Source: Oscillospiraceae bacterium
GTDB lineage: Bacteria; Bacillota; Clostridia; Oscillospirales; Oscillospiraceae
Direction of reading: 5' to 3'
DNA length: 64,000 nt
Assembly: GCA_015067495.1 (NCBI GenBank)
Contig: SVMI01000001.1
Location: 62,001 to 126,000, forward strand
A program made the position numbers and the translations under genes. Positions 1 to 9,113 of this stretch are shown one piece after another. Each line of letters opens with the position of its first letter. Position 1 is the first letter of the stretch. Under the pieces are notes generated by a model, which did no database searches, was not told the origin of the DNA, and saw only the letters and a list, made by a program, of their open reading frames with translations.

Positions 1-2776
1 AGCCGAAGTCCTCGAAGATGCCGGTCAGCATGGGCAGATAGCTCAGATACTCCTCGAGCAGGGTCTTGTAGGTTTCCAGCTCCTTCAGACCGTCAACAGC
101 ACTGTTGACCAGAGAGATCTTCTCTTCTGCATCGACCATCTGGTCGTAGTAGTCAGCCAGCATATCGATCGCAGCCTCTGCCTGCTGCAGCAGAGCCTCG
201 CCCTCAGCGAGCTTTGCCAGCATTGCAGGTACAGCAGACAGCACGGTGTGCAGCTCGTTCAGCAGGCCTTCGGCTTCAGCAATAGCCTTCTGTGCCTTGG
301 CGATCTGCTCCAGCTGATTTCTCAGATCGTTTGCAGTGGCGATCTTGGACTCGTAAGCAGCCTTGTTTGCCTCAGCCTCTGCCATCTTTGCGTTGGCAGC
401 ATTGAACTTGCTCTGCTCGTTGCGGACATAGCCGATCAGGGTGGCGATTTCGCCGCCGGCATTTGCCAGAGCATCCTCAGCAGCCTTCAGCTCCGTCTCG
501 ATGGCAACCAGAGCAGTCTTGTCGCTCTGCAGCTCTGCACGAACAGTGGGAATGTTTTCCACACGTTTCTGAGCCTTATTCAAAGCTTCGATTGCCTTGT
601 TGTAATCAGCCTGAGACAGCTGACCGATCTGGAGTGCCAAATCCAGCAGATCCTTTGCAGTCGTAAGATCGTCAACGCTGTTAATGGTGTAAACACCCTT
701 CAGCTCGCTGTTGACCTTCGCCCAAACAGCCTTCTCAGCAGCACTGGGATTGCCGGTCATATAATTGATGGCGGCATTCATATCCGCAGAGCCCTGAACG
801 GTCTTCGTATAGTAGTAGAGGCTCAGTCTGGTGTTATTGACAGTAGCGAGTCTTTCGTTCAGCTTTGTGCGAATAGCAGCAATCTTTGCATTTGCCTCAG
901 TAACCTCATCACCTGCCAGCGTGCCCAGATAGTCAACCAAAGCATCGACGTCGGCAGAGGTGTTGAGGGATCCGTTATAAGTAATGCCGTGAGTCTGCAG
1001 CAGCAGCTCAATAGCGCCCATTGCCTTCTCAGCATTGATCTTCTCATTCTCGATGGTATGATTCTCCTCATCGATGGCATTCTGCCAGGGCAGGATCACA
1101 GCATCGATGTCGGCAGCGGAATCAACATCCTCGCCTGTATAGCCCATGCTGTCCAGGGAGGTGTTCACACCGTCCAGCAGACCCTTCAGGTCTTCCTTTG
1201 CGTCAGCGAGAGCAGCCTGCAGTGCTTCCACATCTGCAACCGTCTGCTCCATGCCCTCAAGACCGGTGTAGGAAACTGCGGGCAGACTCAGACCGTAGGC
1301 AGTGTTGTACTGCTCGATGGTCTTGTTCAGCGTATTCAGATTGTCAGCGAGGTAATCGTCAACAGTGTCCTCCACCGCCTGAATGTCAGCAGAACCATTG
1401 ACGGTGGGGAAGGAAATACCGTACTGGGTACCGTAAGTGCTCAGCAGGCTATTGATTTCGGCAATGCCGTCATCATAAACAGCCTGAACATTGTCCATCA
1501 GTTCCTTCAGGTCGGCAGCACTCTGGATGCCGTCAGCGGGAACCCAGCTTGCATCCAGCTCGCCGGATGCGATCTTGTCATCCAGCAGGTCGTTGGCGTC
1601 CTTCAGCGCGTTCTCATAGAACTTCTTGACAGCTTCCTGAATGGCCTCGACCTCGTAGAGGGTGTCGACCTTGCCGCTCACCTTATCGATCTTGCCGACG
1701 ACAGAGGTGATAGTGGCCATCTGGTCGTTGATTGCCTTGTAGACCTTCTTCTCCAGAGAAGGCAGGGTGCTGGTCTTCAGGACGACCATCTCAACGTAGA
1801 CATCGTTCAGACCGCCGTCAGCCAGCAGACCCTCGATATCCGCGATGTTCTGGTTCAGTGCCTCTTCCAGACCTGCTCTGTAGCTGTCATTGTACAGCAT
1901 TTCCAGATAGCTGCAGTTGTGGGTCTTCATGAAGTAGGGCAGGTCCAGCTGACCGTTCTTGTCCTGCTGTGCCTTCAGGCTCTCGGCGGCTGCCTTGGCA
2001 TCACCCTCGAGCTTGATGGAAATGTTGGTGGCTTCGGTTTCGCCGGGCAGCTGCACGGACTTCTGGAAGCCCTCAACCAAGCTATACAGCAGATTGATGG
2101 GGGTGTCACCCAGCAGGTCGTTGTTGATCGTCATGATGCTCAGGAATGCGTTGGGAGTCAGCTCAACGGACTGATTGCCAGCTTCCATGTAAAGGGATGC
2201 ATCCTTGTCGATCATCTGCATGTAATCAACGTCTTCTGCCAGATACAGCACAGCATTCAGCAGAGCCAGCTGCTGTGCGTTGGTGATGCTGCTCTTCAGA
2301 TCACCGCCGGTCAGCACATACTCAGCCACAACAGCGAAGGCATTGCCGCTGTAGGTATATGCGCACTTGCCGTTAACCAATGCGATCTGCTCAACAGTCT
2401 CATCGTTTACCTTAATAGTTACCTTTTTCGCGACCCAGACATTACCCAGTTCGTCCTTATACTCAGCGACGGTAATGGTGGCGTTTTCGCGATCGACGAC
2501 GATCAGCTTGTTCTCGTCATCTGCCTCTGCGGGAGGCAGGGTATACTCAAACGTGACTTCAGCGGAGAGATCACCCGACTTCAGGATCTCCTCCTCCACC
2601 TCAGACAGGTCATAGTTACCCGCGAGGATGTTACCCAACGAGATGCTGGGTCTTGCCGGCTCCTTTTCTACGGCATGGGCGTGCTGTGCAAAGCCCATCT
2701 GACCGCAGGAAAAGAGCATAGCGAGTGCGACAATAAATGCCAGACACCGCTTCGGTATGTTTCGACTTACATTCAT
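1..2776 (-). CDS. Large secreted coiled-coil surface protein (partial, C-terminus outside window)
   Basis: The reading frame stays open from an ATG at 2776 to the window edge, giving about 925 residues. The start has GGAGGG seven bases upstream. An N-terminal signal peptide (residues about 10-36, MNVSRNIPKRCLAF then a hydrophobic run ending near AQHAHA) predicts export. Residues 40-330 look globular. From about 330 onward the protein is long amphipathic helix rich in Ala, Glu, Lys and Leu (repeated patterns such as AKAQKAIAEAEGLL), typical of coiled coils. Several spaced segments of the form Y-G-x-x-Y/L-x-G-S-x-D suggest small repeats inside the helical part. I do not recognise a family; a cell-wall-anchored spacer or adhesin is plausible, but the anchor would lie beyond the window. 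A long overlapping frame on the plus strand is only its shadow. Confidence 0.8.
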   Translation of the reverse strand, partial: MNVSRNIPKRCLAFIVALAMLFSCGQMGFAQHAHAVEKEPARPSISLGNILAGNYDLSEVEEEILKSGDLSAEVTFEYTLPPAEADDENKLIVVDRENATITVAEYKDELGNVWVAKKVTIKVNDETVEQIALVNGKCAYTYSGNAFAVVAEYVLTGGDLKSSITNAQQLALLNAVLYLAEDVDYMQMIDKDASLYMEAGNQSVELTPNAFLSIMTINNDLLGDTPINLLYSLVEGFQKSVQLPGETEATNISIKLEGDAKAAAESLKAQQDKNGQLDLPYFMKTHNCSYLEMLYNDSYRAGLEEALNQNIADIEGLLADGGLNDVYVEMVVLKTSTLPSLEKKVYKAINDQMATITSVVGKIDKVSGKVDTLYEVEAIQEAVKKFYENALKDANDLLDDKIASGELDASWVPADGIQSAADLKELMDNVQAVYDDGIAEINSLLSTYGTQYGISFPTVNGSADIQAVEDTVDDYLADNLNTLNKTIEQYNTAYGLSLPAVSYTGLEGMEQTVADVEALQAALADAKEDLKGLLDGVNTSLDSMGYTGEDVDSAADIDAVILPWQNAIDEENHTIENEKINAEKAMGAIELLLQTHGITYNGSLNTSADVDALVDYLGTLAGDEVTEANAKIAAIRTKLNERLATVNNTRLSLYYYTKTVQGSADMNAAINYMTGNPSAAEKAVWAKVNSELKGVYTINSVDDLTTAKDLLDLALQIGQLSQADYNKAIEALNKAQKRVENIPTVRAELQSDKTALVAIETELKAAEDALANAGGEIATLIGYVRNEQSKFNAANAKMAEAEANKAAYESKIATANDLRNQLEQIAKAQKAIAEAEGLLNELHTVLSAVPAMLAKLAEGEALLQQAEAAIDMLADYYDQMVDAEEKISLVNSAVDGLKELETYKTLLEEYLSYLPMLTGIFEDFG

Positions 2777-2792
2777 GCTCTTACCCTCCAAG

Positions 2793-2936
2793 TTTCCCGC
2801 TGCTGCTGTACACCGGGAAATATTTTAGTTTGGATGCTTACGGTGTGTTCCCCGCCTCGAACCCGGGAAAAGCACCTTGATTTTGTGCTATCAGCCGCGC
2901 TTTACCTTCTTCAGCGTGCTTGATAGGCATTTTATC
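2793..2936 (-). promoter_or_regulatory. Structured 5' leader with stacked hairpins
   Basis: Read on the minus strand the leader holds a stem made by GGTG/CACC arms around TTCCC/GGGGAA (about 2842-2876). A second stem of seven pairs (CGGGAAA with TTTCCCG, 2793-2820) ends about ten bases before the Shine-Dalgarno site. A longer outer stem may also form around 2880-2930 (TATCA with TGATA). I could not match it to a known riboswitch class. Its placement suggests control of translation initiation. Confidence 0.35.
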
Positions 2937-2943
2937 ACCCTAC

Positions 2944-2972
2944 ATTATACACTCACTCCCCCTTAAAGTCAA
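2944..2972 (-). promoter_or_regulatory. Sigma-70-type promoter for the coiled-coil surface gene
   Basis: On the minus strand TTGACT (2967-2972) and TATAAT (2944-2949) are separated by exactly 17 bases. Transcription would begin near 2937, leaving a 5' leader of about 160 nt before the ATG at 2776. Confidence 0.6.
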
Positions 2973-3118
2973 CAACAATTCCCCTTAAAAATAACAATCT
3001 TTCCATCCGGCTTTTGTGCAATATCCCTGAAAAAGGCTTGATTTATGCCATAAATTTCCTTATAGTAAGGATGATATGGATGTTCCATCATACTATCGGA
3101 AAGGTAATATATTATATA

Positions 3119-3565
3119 ATGTATAGAAAGCACACAGTAAGACCCATGCAGGCAGCAGACAAGCCCTGCGTGATGGATATGATGCGAACCTTTTACGCAT
3201 CCCCCGCCGTGTCCACCAACGGCTCAGAGGAGATCTTCTCCGCGGACATCGACGCCTGTGTCAGCGACAGCCCCTACGCAGAGGGCTATGTCATCGAATG
3301 TGACGGCAAAGCTGCCGGCTATGCCATGCTCGCCAAAAGCTGGTCTACGGAGTTCGGCAAGCCCTGCATCTGGATCGAGGACATCTACCTGCAGGACGCC
3401 TTTCGGGGGAAGGGGCTGGGCAAGCTGTTTTTTGATTTTCTGACCGAGAAATACGCCGGCTGCCTTTTCCGTCTGGAGGTGGAGGCGGACAACGCGCAAG
3501 CCCTGCAGCTTTACAAAAAGTGCGGTTTTGACTTCCTGCCCTATCTGGAAATGAAAAAGCTGTAG
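3119..3565 (+). CDS. GNAT family N-acetyltransferase
   Basis: The predicted cytoplasmic acetyl-CoA-dependent acetyltransferase has about 148 residues, the usual size for a single GNAT domain. The N-terminus (VRPMQAADKPCVMDMM) is the typical first strand and helix. The acetyl-CoA-binding loop is DAFRGKGLGKLFFDFL, and the C-terminal part (NAQALQLYKKCGFDFL) is the classic motif B end. I chose ATG 3119 because it begins right at the domain; in-frame upstream ATGs at 3014, 3071 and 3080 would add non-conserved residues, although 3080 has an AAGGA nearby. The substrate cannot be told from sequence. It stands alone, with its back to the surface-protein gene. Confidence 0.85.
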   Translation: MYRKHTVRPMQAADKPCVMDMMRTFYASPAVSTNGSEEIFSADIDACVSDSPYAEGYVIECDGKAAGYAMLAKSWSTEFGKPCIWIEDIYLQDAFRGKGLGKLFFDFLTEKYAGCLFRLEVEADNAQALQLYKKCGFDFLPYLEMKKL

Positions 3566-3644
3566 GGACAGCAGCTCCTGCATTTGGATCATGTCCGTAG
3601 GACGGCGGCTTGCTCTTGCCCTGCGATGGGAAATGTAACAACCA

Positions 3645-3860
3645 TGTCATTGCGAGGAACCAACCTTGGCTCCCCTGCCAGAGGGGTTCACAACCCTCGC
3701 AAACCCCTCCGCCCGGTGTGCGCACCGGGCACCTCCCCTATAGGGGAGGCTTGACAGACGTGGCAATCTTCTGCCACGATCTGCCGATATGCAACATTCT
3801 ACCGGGAGATCGCCACGGGTCTTGCGACCCTCGCGATGACACGAAAATTTGAAACAAATC
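3645..3860. repeat. Dispersed palindromic intergenic repeat, composite copy
   Basis: The outer arms GTCATTGCGAGGA and TCGCGATGACAC form the ends of an imperfect palindrome that recurs at least eight times in this window. This copy carries an inner, different palindromic block (about 3667-3755, CTCCCC/GGGGAG arms), which looks like one repeat inserted into another. The remaining gene-free part to 3944 contains a short GTAGGGG...CCCCTAT inverted repeat of a second family and nothing that looks coding. Confidence 0.75.
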
Positions 3861-3944
3861 CCAACGTAGGGGACGATGCCCATATCGTCCCGCTTCGGAC
3901 GTGCGATGCACGCCCCTATACACCAACACATCGCAACCTACAGC

Positions 3945-3982
3945 AAAACCGGCTTGGAAACTTCCAAGCCGGTTCTTGTTTT
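3945..3982 (-). terminator. Terminator, probably the original one of guaA
   Basis: A perfect 12-base stem (AACCGGCTTGGA and complement) with a short loop lies just downstream of the guaA-like 3' end at 3988-4013. It has T-rich sequence on both sides, so it may work in both directions. Its position next to the duplicated guaA end suggests it followed guaA before the island came in. Confidence 0.65.
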
Positions 3983-3983
3983 C

Positions 3984-4301
3984 TCAGTTACTCCCATTCG
4001 ATTGTGCCGATGGAATCAGAACAGGCATTAGCACCAGCTTTGCGCCTTCTGCCTTCAGTGCGGCGATCTTGCCTGGATAGGTGGGCAGGTTTTCCTTGGT
4101 TGCAAAGTTTCTCTGATCCTTGGGAACAGTCAGCTCGCCCAGCGCATCGCACTGCACAAGGTTGAAGCCCTCGTTCCAATGGGGCTGACGGACGGTGATG
4201 TTCCCCGGTGCGTCGATGCAGGCATCGATCTTCTCAAAGTCCCAACCTGCGGGATAGAAGCCCTCCAATGCGGAGCCCTTGACGGTAGAATTGAAATTTA
4301 T
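3984..4301 (-). pseudogene. Truncated gene, possibly sugar-phosphate isomerase related
   Basis: This short frame (about 105 residues) follows the PIG-L gene by 25 bases. A good AAGGGAG site lies seven bases before an ATA codon at 4301, suggesting the ancestral ATG has mutated; otherwise the first usable start is TTG at 4268. Codon use and the sequence LEGFYPAGWDFEKIDAC and RQPHWNEGFNLV look genuinely protein-like. They recall, from memory only, parts of glucosamine-6-phosphate isomerase-like proteins that accompany PIG-L deacetylases. The last ten residues are encoded by the guaA-like attachment repeat in the wrong frame, so the 3' part was lost when the island junction formed. Function is unknown and probably lost. 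Confidence 0.4.
3988..4013 (-). repeat. Distal attachment-site repeat (guaA 3' end copy)
   Basis: On the minus strand this reads as codons for IGTIEWE-stop, as at the end of guaA, with ATCGAATGG in place of ATCGAGTGG. It is a direct repeat of 9115-9140 with one difference. The overlapping truncated gene reads through it in another frame. Confidence 0.7.
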
Positions 4302-4326
4302 AGTGATTCTCCCTTACTATTTTTTG

Positions 4327-5034
4327 TTACGGAAGTAACCTCTTGGTAACAACCTTCAGGTCCACCAAGCACTGTCTGAAGCCTTCGGCATACCGCACAC
4401 CGCACTGCATACCACGGAAGCGGCAAGCTACCTTGCTGTCCTCAACAAGGTCTACGTTGTCATGATCCTTCAGCCACACGATCTGGGACTCATGGCACTG
4501 CAGCATCTGCACCTTGCGGTCCATAAAATCGGTGACATCCACATACTCTGTGGGCTGGAAATTAAAGCCATTGGCAGGAGACATATAGTAGATGGGCACT
4601 ACCCGGGCAGACTTGTCCACATTGGTCTTATAGTGGGGCACAGTTGCGGTAAAGCTTGCCTCAAACACCAACCGGGAAACGGCGGTATGATCCGGCATAT
4701 AATCATCGGGGTAGTGCGTGATGATAAAGTCGGGATCCACTTCACGGATCACGTCCACCACCACATCACGGGCTGCCTTATTGTTGTCGTAAATGCTCAG
4801 ATCGTCGAAGCCGCCATAGCGATACTCAAAGCCGCCGATTGCCGCAGCCTTCTGCGCCTCCAGAGAGCGGATCTTCTTCAATTCCTCCGGCTGGATTACC
4901 ATGTGACCCAAATCTCCGCTGCACAGATGGCAGACCACAACACGGTCTCCTCTTTCCACACACTTCATCAGTGTACCGGCGCAGTGGATTTCCAAATCAT
5001 CCGGATGACAGGTAATGGCAAGAACAGTGTACAT
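4327..5034 (-). CDS. PIG-L family N-acetylglucosamine deacetylase
   Basis: The protein is a 235-residue zinc-dependent deacetylase of the GlcNAc-PI/LmbE type, cytoplasmic and without a signal peptide. The metal-binding motif HPDD is at residues 10-13 (AITCHPDDLEIHCAGT), and the third ligand region is PDHTAVSRLV near residue 115, followed by the family's usual EVDPDFIITHYPDDYMPDH block. The length matches the family. It lies in the guaA island beside a possible sugar-isomerase remnant, so it may de-N-acetylate an amino-sugar intermediate. The exact substrate cannot be inferred. Confidence 0.88.
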   Translation of the reverse strand: MYTVLAITCHPDDLEIHCAGTLMKCVERGDRVVVCHLCSGDLGHMVIQPEELKKIRSLEAQKAAAIGGFEYRYGGFDDLSIYDNNKAARDVVVDVIREVDPDFIITHYPDDYMPDHTAVSRLVFEASFTATVPHYKTNVDKSARVVPIYYMSPANGFNFQPTEYVDVTDFMDRKVQMLQCHESQIVWLKDHDNVDLVEDSKVACRFRGMQCGVRYAEGFRQCLVDLKVVTKRLLP

Positions 5035-5174
5035 AGCAAAACCTCCAAATGTTAGATTTCATATTTATCATAGCAAGTGCATGGTTGCATCGGAGTGCGA
5101 AATCAGTTATAATATTTGTAAAATCAGACAATGAAGGTGTAGCATGGAAGATAAAATTACTGGTTTGGGATTTG

Positions 5175-5521
5175 AAAAAATCTTCAACATCGGATACCCT
5201 GTCATAAAAGGGAAGTTGTAAAATCTCAATACATAAAGAAACACCAACGCCTGCGGAAATAACTTTCCAGTGGGTATCCAAACCCTTGTATACACTGGTC
5301 CAAACAATTCCCAATGGGATAAACATTGCCGTATTTCCAATTACATTTATCAAAATGTTTCTCATTTCGGGATAATCAAACAGATTAACAAACGGAATCC
5401 AATTTATCCAAAAGGGAAATGCTTTTGAACTTTCAAAAATAAGTGGCTGTATTTCTCCGTTTACTTTTGAAAATGGGAAAAAGGTAAACCGAGCAACAAC
5501 GACAATGCAGATATATACCAA
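5175..5521 (-). pseudogene. Degenerate VanZ-like membrane protein
   Basis: The frame has hydrophobic segments and a stretch typical of the VanZ family (FIPLGIVW, SLCIEILQLPFYDRVSDVEDFF). The C-terminal transmembrane part is replaced after DVEDFF by unrelated sequence. There is no convincing start: the region upstream to 5699 is split among frames. I read this as a decayed VanZ-like gene. The rest of 5035-5729 is AT-rich debris and the upstream region of the GH78-like gene. Confidence 0.55.
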
Positions 5522-5729
5522 AAGCAGTTGCTATCCGTGGTGGAACCCCGGAGGACCCAAAGGACCCCAGATGCAAGCTGCGGTAAATGTTTTGAAGCTG
5601 CATAAATGATGGAATTTTCAATTTACATTCACTATAATGCGTGATAAAATGAGTGATAGGAAATCCGGATACTGTGGTATTCGGAAGAAATATTGACAAT
5701 CTTGCGGAAGCAGGAAGGAGAATAATGAT

Positions 5730-7661
5730 ATGAAATCCGTACAGCGGTTACAGGATGCCAAGTGGATTTGGTGCACGAGAGAGCCTCAGTCTGATGAATA
5801 TGGCGAATTTTATACTGATTTTGACTATTATGGGGGCACTGTGAGCCTTGCGATCTCTGCAGACAGCAATTATGCGGTGTATCTCAATGGGGAGCTTTGT
5901 ACCTTTGGCCAGTATGCGGATTATCCTCACGATAAGGTTTACGACGAGGTGGACATTACCGCCCAGTGTAAGCAGGGCAAGAATCATCTGGCCATTATTG
6001 CGTGGTATTATGGCCTTGATAAAATACTTACTTATTATCGCGGCAATGCAGGCTTGCTGTTTGATTTGTACTGCGGCGGTGTGCAGATCTGTCATAGCGA
6101 TGAAAAGATCCAATCCCGAATGAGCCGTGGTTATGAGAATCACCGCAACAGGACTATTACCTGGCAGATGGGATTGGGCTTCGCCTACCATGCCGATCGG
6201 GAGGACAACTGGAAGCAGGGTCAGCTAGAGGGCTTTTCCGACAGTGTCCTGGTGGACCAGGTGCTGCCTTTACGCCCCCGTCCCTGCGAGAAGATTTACT
6301 TGGGCGAGCCGGCAGAGGCAAAGCTGATAAAAACCTTTGCGCCCAATCATATGCTCTTTGACCTTGGTGTCAATACTGTGGGATTCCTGCTGCTTGAAAC
6401 CGAGCAAGAGGAAGAAGGCTTGGTAACGATTGTGTACGGTGAGCATCTAACCGGTGGCGACGTTGAAAGAATTCTTGACTATCGGGATTTTGGCTTGGAA
6501 GTTACGGTTACAAAGGGCAGTTATAGCTATATGAATCCCTTCCGCCGTTTGGGCGCAAAATACCTGTCGGTAACCAGCGAGCATCCTCTGAAAATTCGCA
6601 GAATTGCGTTGGTGCCCACAATGTATCCGGTGAACATTATGCCCAAACCCCAATTAACACCGAAGGAAAATGAAATCTACGATATTTGTTTGAGAACGCT
6701 TCTGCTCTGTATGCACGAGCATTATGAGGACTGTCCCTGGAGAGAGCAGGCTCTGTATGCCATGGATAGCCGAAACCAGATGCTTTGTGGCTATTATGCA
6801 TTCGGAGAAACAAAATTTGTCCGTGCGAATTTGGAGCTGTTCTCCAAGGATGATCGTTATGACGGAATATTGGGAATTTGCGCACCTGCAAAAATTGATA
6901 TGTCAATTCCCTCTTTCTCACTGCATTATTTAACAGCCTGTGCGGAATATTTAAAATATTCCGGCGATGTGGAGTTCTTGCGGCAGATTTATCCCAAACT
7001 GGAAAGTATCCTGAATGTTTTCCTATCTCAAATTAAGCCGGATTCTCAGCTGATACAGCCCTTCAAGGAATCTTGCTATTGGAATTTCTATGAATGGACC
7101 ACAGAGACCCTGCGAGGTGATAATTCTGCGTCCAGAGAGATTCCTGATATTGTATTAAATACACTGGTGTCTACGTCATTACAGAATATGGCGACCATTG
7201 CTGATGCAATTGGTGTTCCCAATGAATATCGGGCGATGGCTGAGAAAATAAACGTTGTCATTTATACCGCCTTCTTTGATGAGGAACGGGGTTGCTATAC
7301 GGATTCTGCTATGGAAACCCAGAGCTATAGCCAGCTGGGAAATTCTTTGGCAATTTTGTGCGGTGCCTGTACCGGAGAGCTGGCTGAGGCAGTTTGTGAA
7401 AGAATGCTGACCGATGAGGGCATCGTGCGGACTTCTTTGAGTATGCGGTGCTTCTTGTACGATGCTCTGCTGAAGGTGGACACAAATCGCTACGGAGACT
7501 GGATATTGGCAGACATTGAGCATGTGTATCAGCCCATGCTGGACGAGGGCGTGGGCACCGTATGGGAAACAGAGACGGCCCTCACAGAGTTTGCAGAAAG
7601 TCTTTGCCATGGCTGGAGTGCCATCCCGATCTATTATTACCATATCTTGAAGGGGAATTAA
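5730..7661 (+). CDS. GH78-like alpha-L-rhamnosidase family protein
   Basis: The 643-residue protein has an N-terminal beta-rich lectin-like region (residues 1-200) and an (alpha/alpha)6 barrel typical of alpha-L-rhamnosidases. The motif EDCPWREQALYAMDSRNQ near residue 332 contains the acid/base region of GH78. GTVWETETA near residue 612 contains the second catalytic Glu, and the C-terminal SLCHGWSAIP is a GH78 signature. It is shorter than most GH78 enzymes (800-1000 residues). There is no signal peptide, so it would act in the cytoplasm on an imported oligosaccharide. GGAG lies nine bases before the ATG. It is the only plus-strand gene of the guaA island. Confidence 0.8.
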   Translation: MKSVQRLQDAKWIWCTREPQSDEYGEFYTDFDYYGGTVSLAISADSNYAVYLNGELCTFGQYADYPHDKVYDEVDITAQCKQGKNHLAIIAWYYGLDKILTYYRGNAGLLFDLYCGGVQICHSDEKIQSRMSRGYENHRNRTITWQMGLGFAYHADREDNWKQGQLEGFSDSVLVDQVLPLRPRPCEKIYLGEPAEAKLIKTFAPNHMLFDLGVNTVGFLLLETEQEEEGLVTIVYGEHLTGGDVERILDYRDFGLEVTVTKGSYSYMNPFRRLGAKYLSVTSEHPLKIRRIALVPTMYPVNIMPKPQLTPKENEIYDICLRTLLLCMHEHYEDCPWREQALYAMDSRNQMLCGYYAFGETKFVRANLELFSKDDRYDGILGICAPAKIDMSIPSFSLHYLTACAEYLKYSGDVEFLRQIYPKLESILNVFLSQIKPDSQLIQPFKESCYWNFYEWTTETLRGDNSASREIPDIVLNTLVSTSLQNMATIADAIGVPNEYRAMAEKINVVIYTAFFDEERGCYTDSAMETQSYSQLGNSLAILCGACTGELAEAVCERMLTDEGIVRTSLSMRCFLYDALLKVDTNRYGDWILADIEHVYQPMLDEGVGTVWETETALTEFAESLCHGWSAIPIYYYHILKGN

Positions 7662-7675
7662 GCATAGCTCCCTTG

Positions 7676-7707
7676 AAAAAAACCAACCTTACGAGGTTGG
7701 TTTTTTC
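7676..7707 (+). terminator. Rho-independent terminator after the GH78-like gene
   Basis: The stem AACCAACC/GGTTGGTT is flanked by an A-run and a T-run and lies 14 bases after the stop codon. It could act in both directions. Confidence 0.85.
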
Positions 7708-7862
7708 ATAAATCGGGAAGCTGTCAATCCTTGCGTTATAGCCTTCTGCGGTTTGTTTGATTACCACTTATTTCATTTGTCGTAAATTTTGTTGCAGAAA
7801 ATGTGGCGGCACTGCCTTTTATAATCACGTGTTGCAGCGGTGTTTTTCTAAATTACAGAAAT

Positions 7863-7931
7863 GCCCGAAAACCCTTTATTTCCAAGGGTTTCCGGGCACT
7901 TGCTAGCCAGTTTGTATTATTCCCACTCGAT
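7863..7931 (-). repeat. Internal guaA-like 3' end with adjoining hairpin
   Basis: On the minus strand, 7931-7917 reads ATCGAGTGGGAATAA, the codons for IEWE-stop as in guaA, preceded in frame by a stop, so it is not the end of a gene. Just downstream is a strong hairpin (GCCCGGAAACCCTT with complement, 7863-7899). This copies the order at the true ends: guaA tail, then terminator. It looks like an old island junction carrying a donor's guaA end. The shared core is only about 11-12 bases, so it is weaker than the outer repeat. The rest of 7708-8008 shows nothing coding. Confidence 0.45.
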
Positions 7932-8008
7932 GTCTTATACCATATTATCGGTATTATCACTTACTTTTGCTGTCAAAACCTGCTGCCACCAATTCACGGA
8001 CAGCAAAA

Positions 8009-9088
8009 TCACTTTACTGGTTTTGAAAGCAACTTTTCGGATTTATCCTTAAGCATTTTTATGAGTTTGTTTGCCGGTTTCTCTACAACATAATAGAAGA
8101 AAACAGAAATAAGTATTGTTGCGATGGCAGATAATGCTATAGATAAAAGAATCGCATACCCACCGCCCAATACGTTCCACAGCTTTATAATGATAAGCGC
8201 ACCGCAGGAACAAAAAATAGGCCAATGGAATGAGTAAATGCCAAAAGATATTTCACCAACGAAACTGAAGACTTTCTTTTCAAGAAAGCTTTTAACACGT
8301 AACAGTTTCGGTATGGCGATCATCATCCAAGAAAACACAGCAATTGCGCCAACTGTACCATGCAAAAAGCAAAGCGCGATCGAAACCAAACCGCTTCCAA
8401 TTCGTATCATTTTAGACTGGAACAGCTTCTGTAACGATGCCTCATAATAGCAAATAAACGCGCCTATAATACACACAAAGATAGTCCTATCAAAGTATAG
8501 TGAACTCAGTGACAACAGCACTGCTAGTATCCAAAATACTTTTTGAGAGTTATCTTTGTGTTTTATGTAGGTAAGAATGTAAATCAAAAAAGATGCAAAC
8601 ATCATAGAACGAAGAACCCAATAAGGAGAATTAAATATCGTTCTATTCAAGAAAAGAACATCAAAGGGCGACAGCAAAAGCTTTCCTACAGAAAATTCGG
8701 TTGCGTATGCATTCTGTAACCAAGCGTTCTCAAAAAAGACACTTGTTTGAGCATTGTAATATGGCACAAACCTATTAAACACAAAGATAATACTACACGC
8801 TGCAAAAATAGGAATTGCCAATCTTAAAAAGCGAATTATCGCCCGCACAAAAAAATGCGCAATTGTTGTAACCTTGGAGTTTGCCACCAAATAACCGCTA
8901 ACAATAAAAAACAGATACAACCAAAAGCTCTCATCCAACATAAACCCTAGTCTGTATTTTTCCAACCACGAAAAAAAGGTTATGTTTAAAGGGATGCTGG
9001 AAGCATATTTTACTACACCCAGAAAGTGTCCCAAAGCGACAAAAAGACAGGCGATGCCTTTCAAAGAAGAAATATATTGTTTTCTCAT
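8009..9088 (-). CDS. Acyltransferase 3 family membrane protein (OafA/WecH-like)
   Basis: The 359-residue integral membrane protein has about ten hydrophobic segments. It begins MRKQYISSLKGIACLFVALGH, which carries the conserved His of the acyltransferase 3 family, and it has FFIVSGYLV and FGIYSFHWPIF blocks typical of the family. It probably O-acetylates a cell-surface glycan at the membrane. The strong GAGGAGG site and start lie 25 bases behind the guaA stop, so the island gene would be read from the guaA transcript. The sequence is clearly AT-richer than guaA, consistent with transfer. Confidence 0.88.
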   Translation of the reverse strand: MRKQYISSLKGIACLFVALGHFLGVVKYASSIPLNITFFSWLEKYRLGFMLDESFWLYLFFIVSGYLVANSKVTTIAHFFVRAIIRFLRLAIPIFAACSIIFVFNRFVPYYNAQTSVFFENAWLQNAYATEFSVGKLLLSPFDVLFLNRTIFNSPYWVLRSMMFASFLIYILTYIKHKDNSQKVFWILAVLLSLSSLYFDRTIFVCIIGAFICYYEASLQKLFQSKMIRIGSGLVSIALCFLHGTVGAIAVFSWMMIAIPKLLRVKSFLEKKVFSFVGEISFGIYSFHWPIFCSCGALIIIKLWNVLGGGYAILLSIALSAIATILISVFFYYVVEKPANKLIKMLKDKSEKLLSKPVK

Positions 9089-9113
9089 GATACCTCCTCT
9101 TAAGATGATATAT

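Noticed and set aside
248-2923. 891-residue plus-strand open frame
   Set aside because: It is the complement of the long minus-strand coiled-coil gene, which has a signal peptide, ribosome site and sensible codon use; the plus frame is low-complexity and has none.
2777-2936. c-di-GMP (GEMM) riboswitch upstream of the surface protein
   Set aside because: The conserved tetraloop-receptor and CAAAGCC-type blocks could not be found in order.
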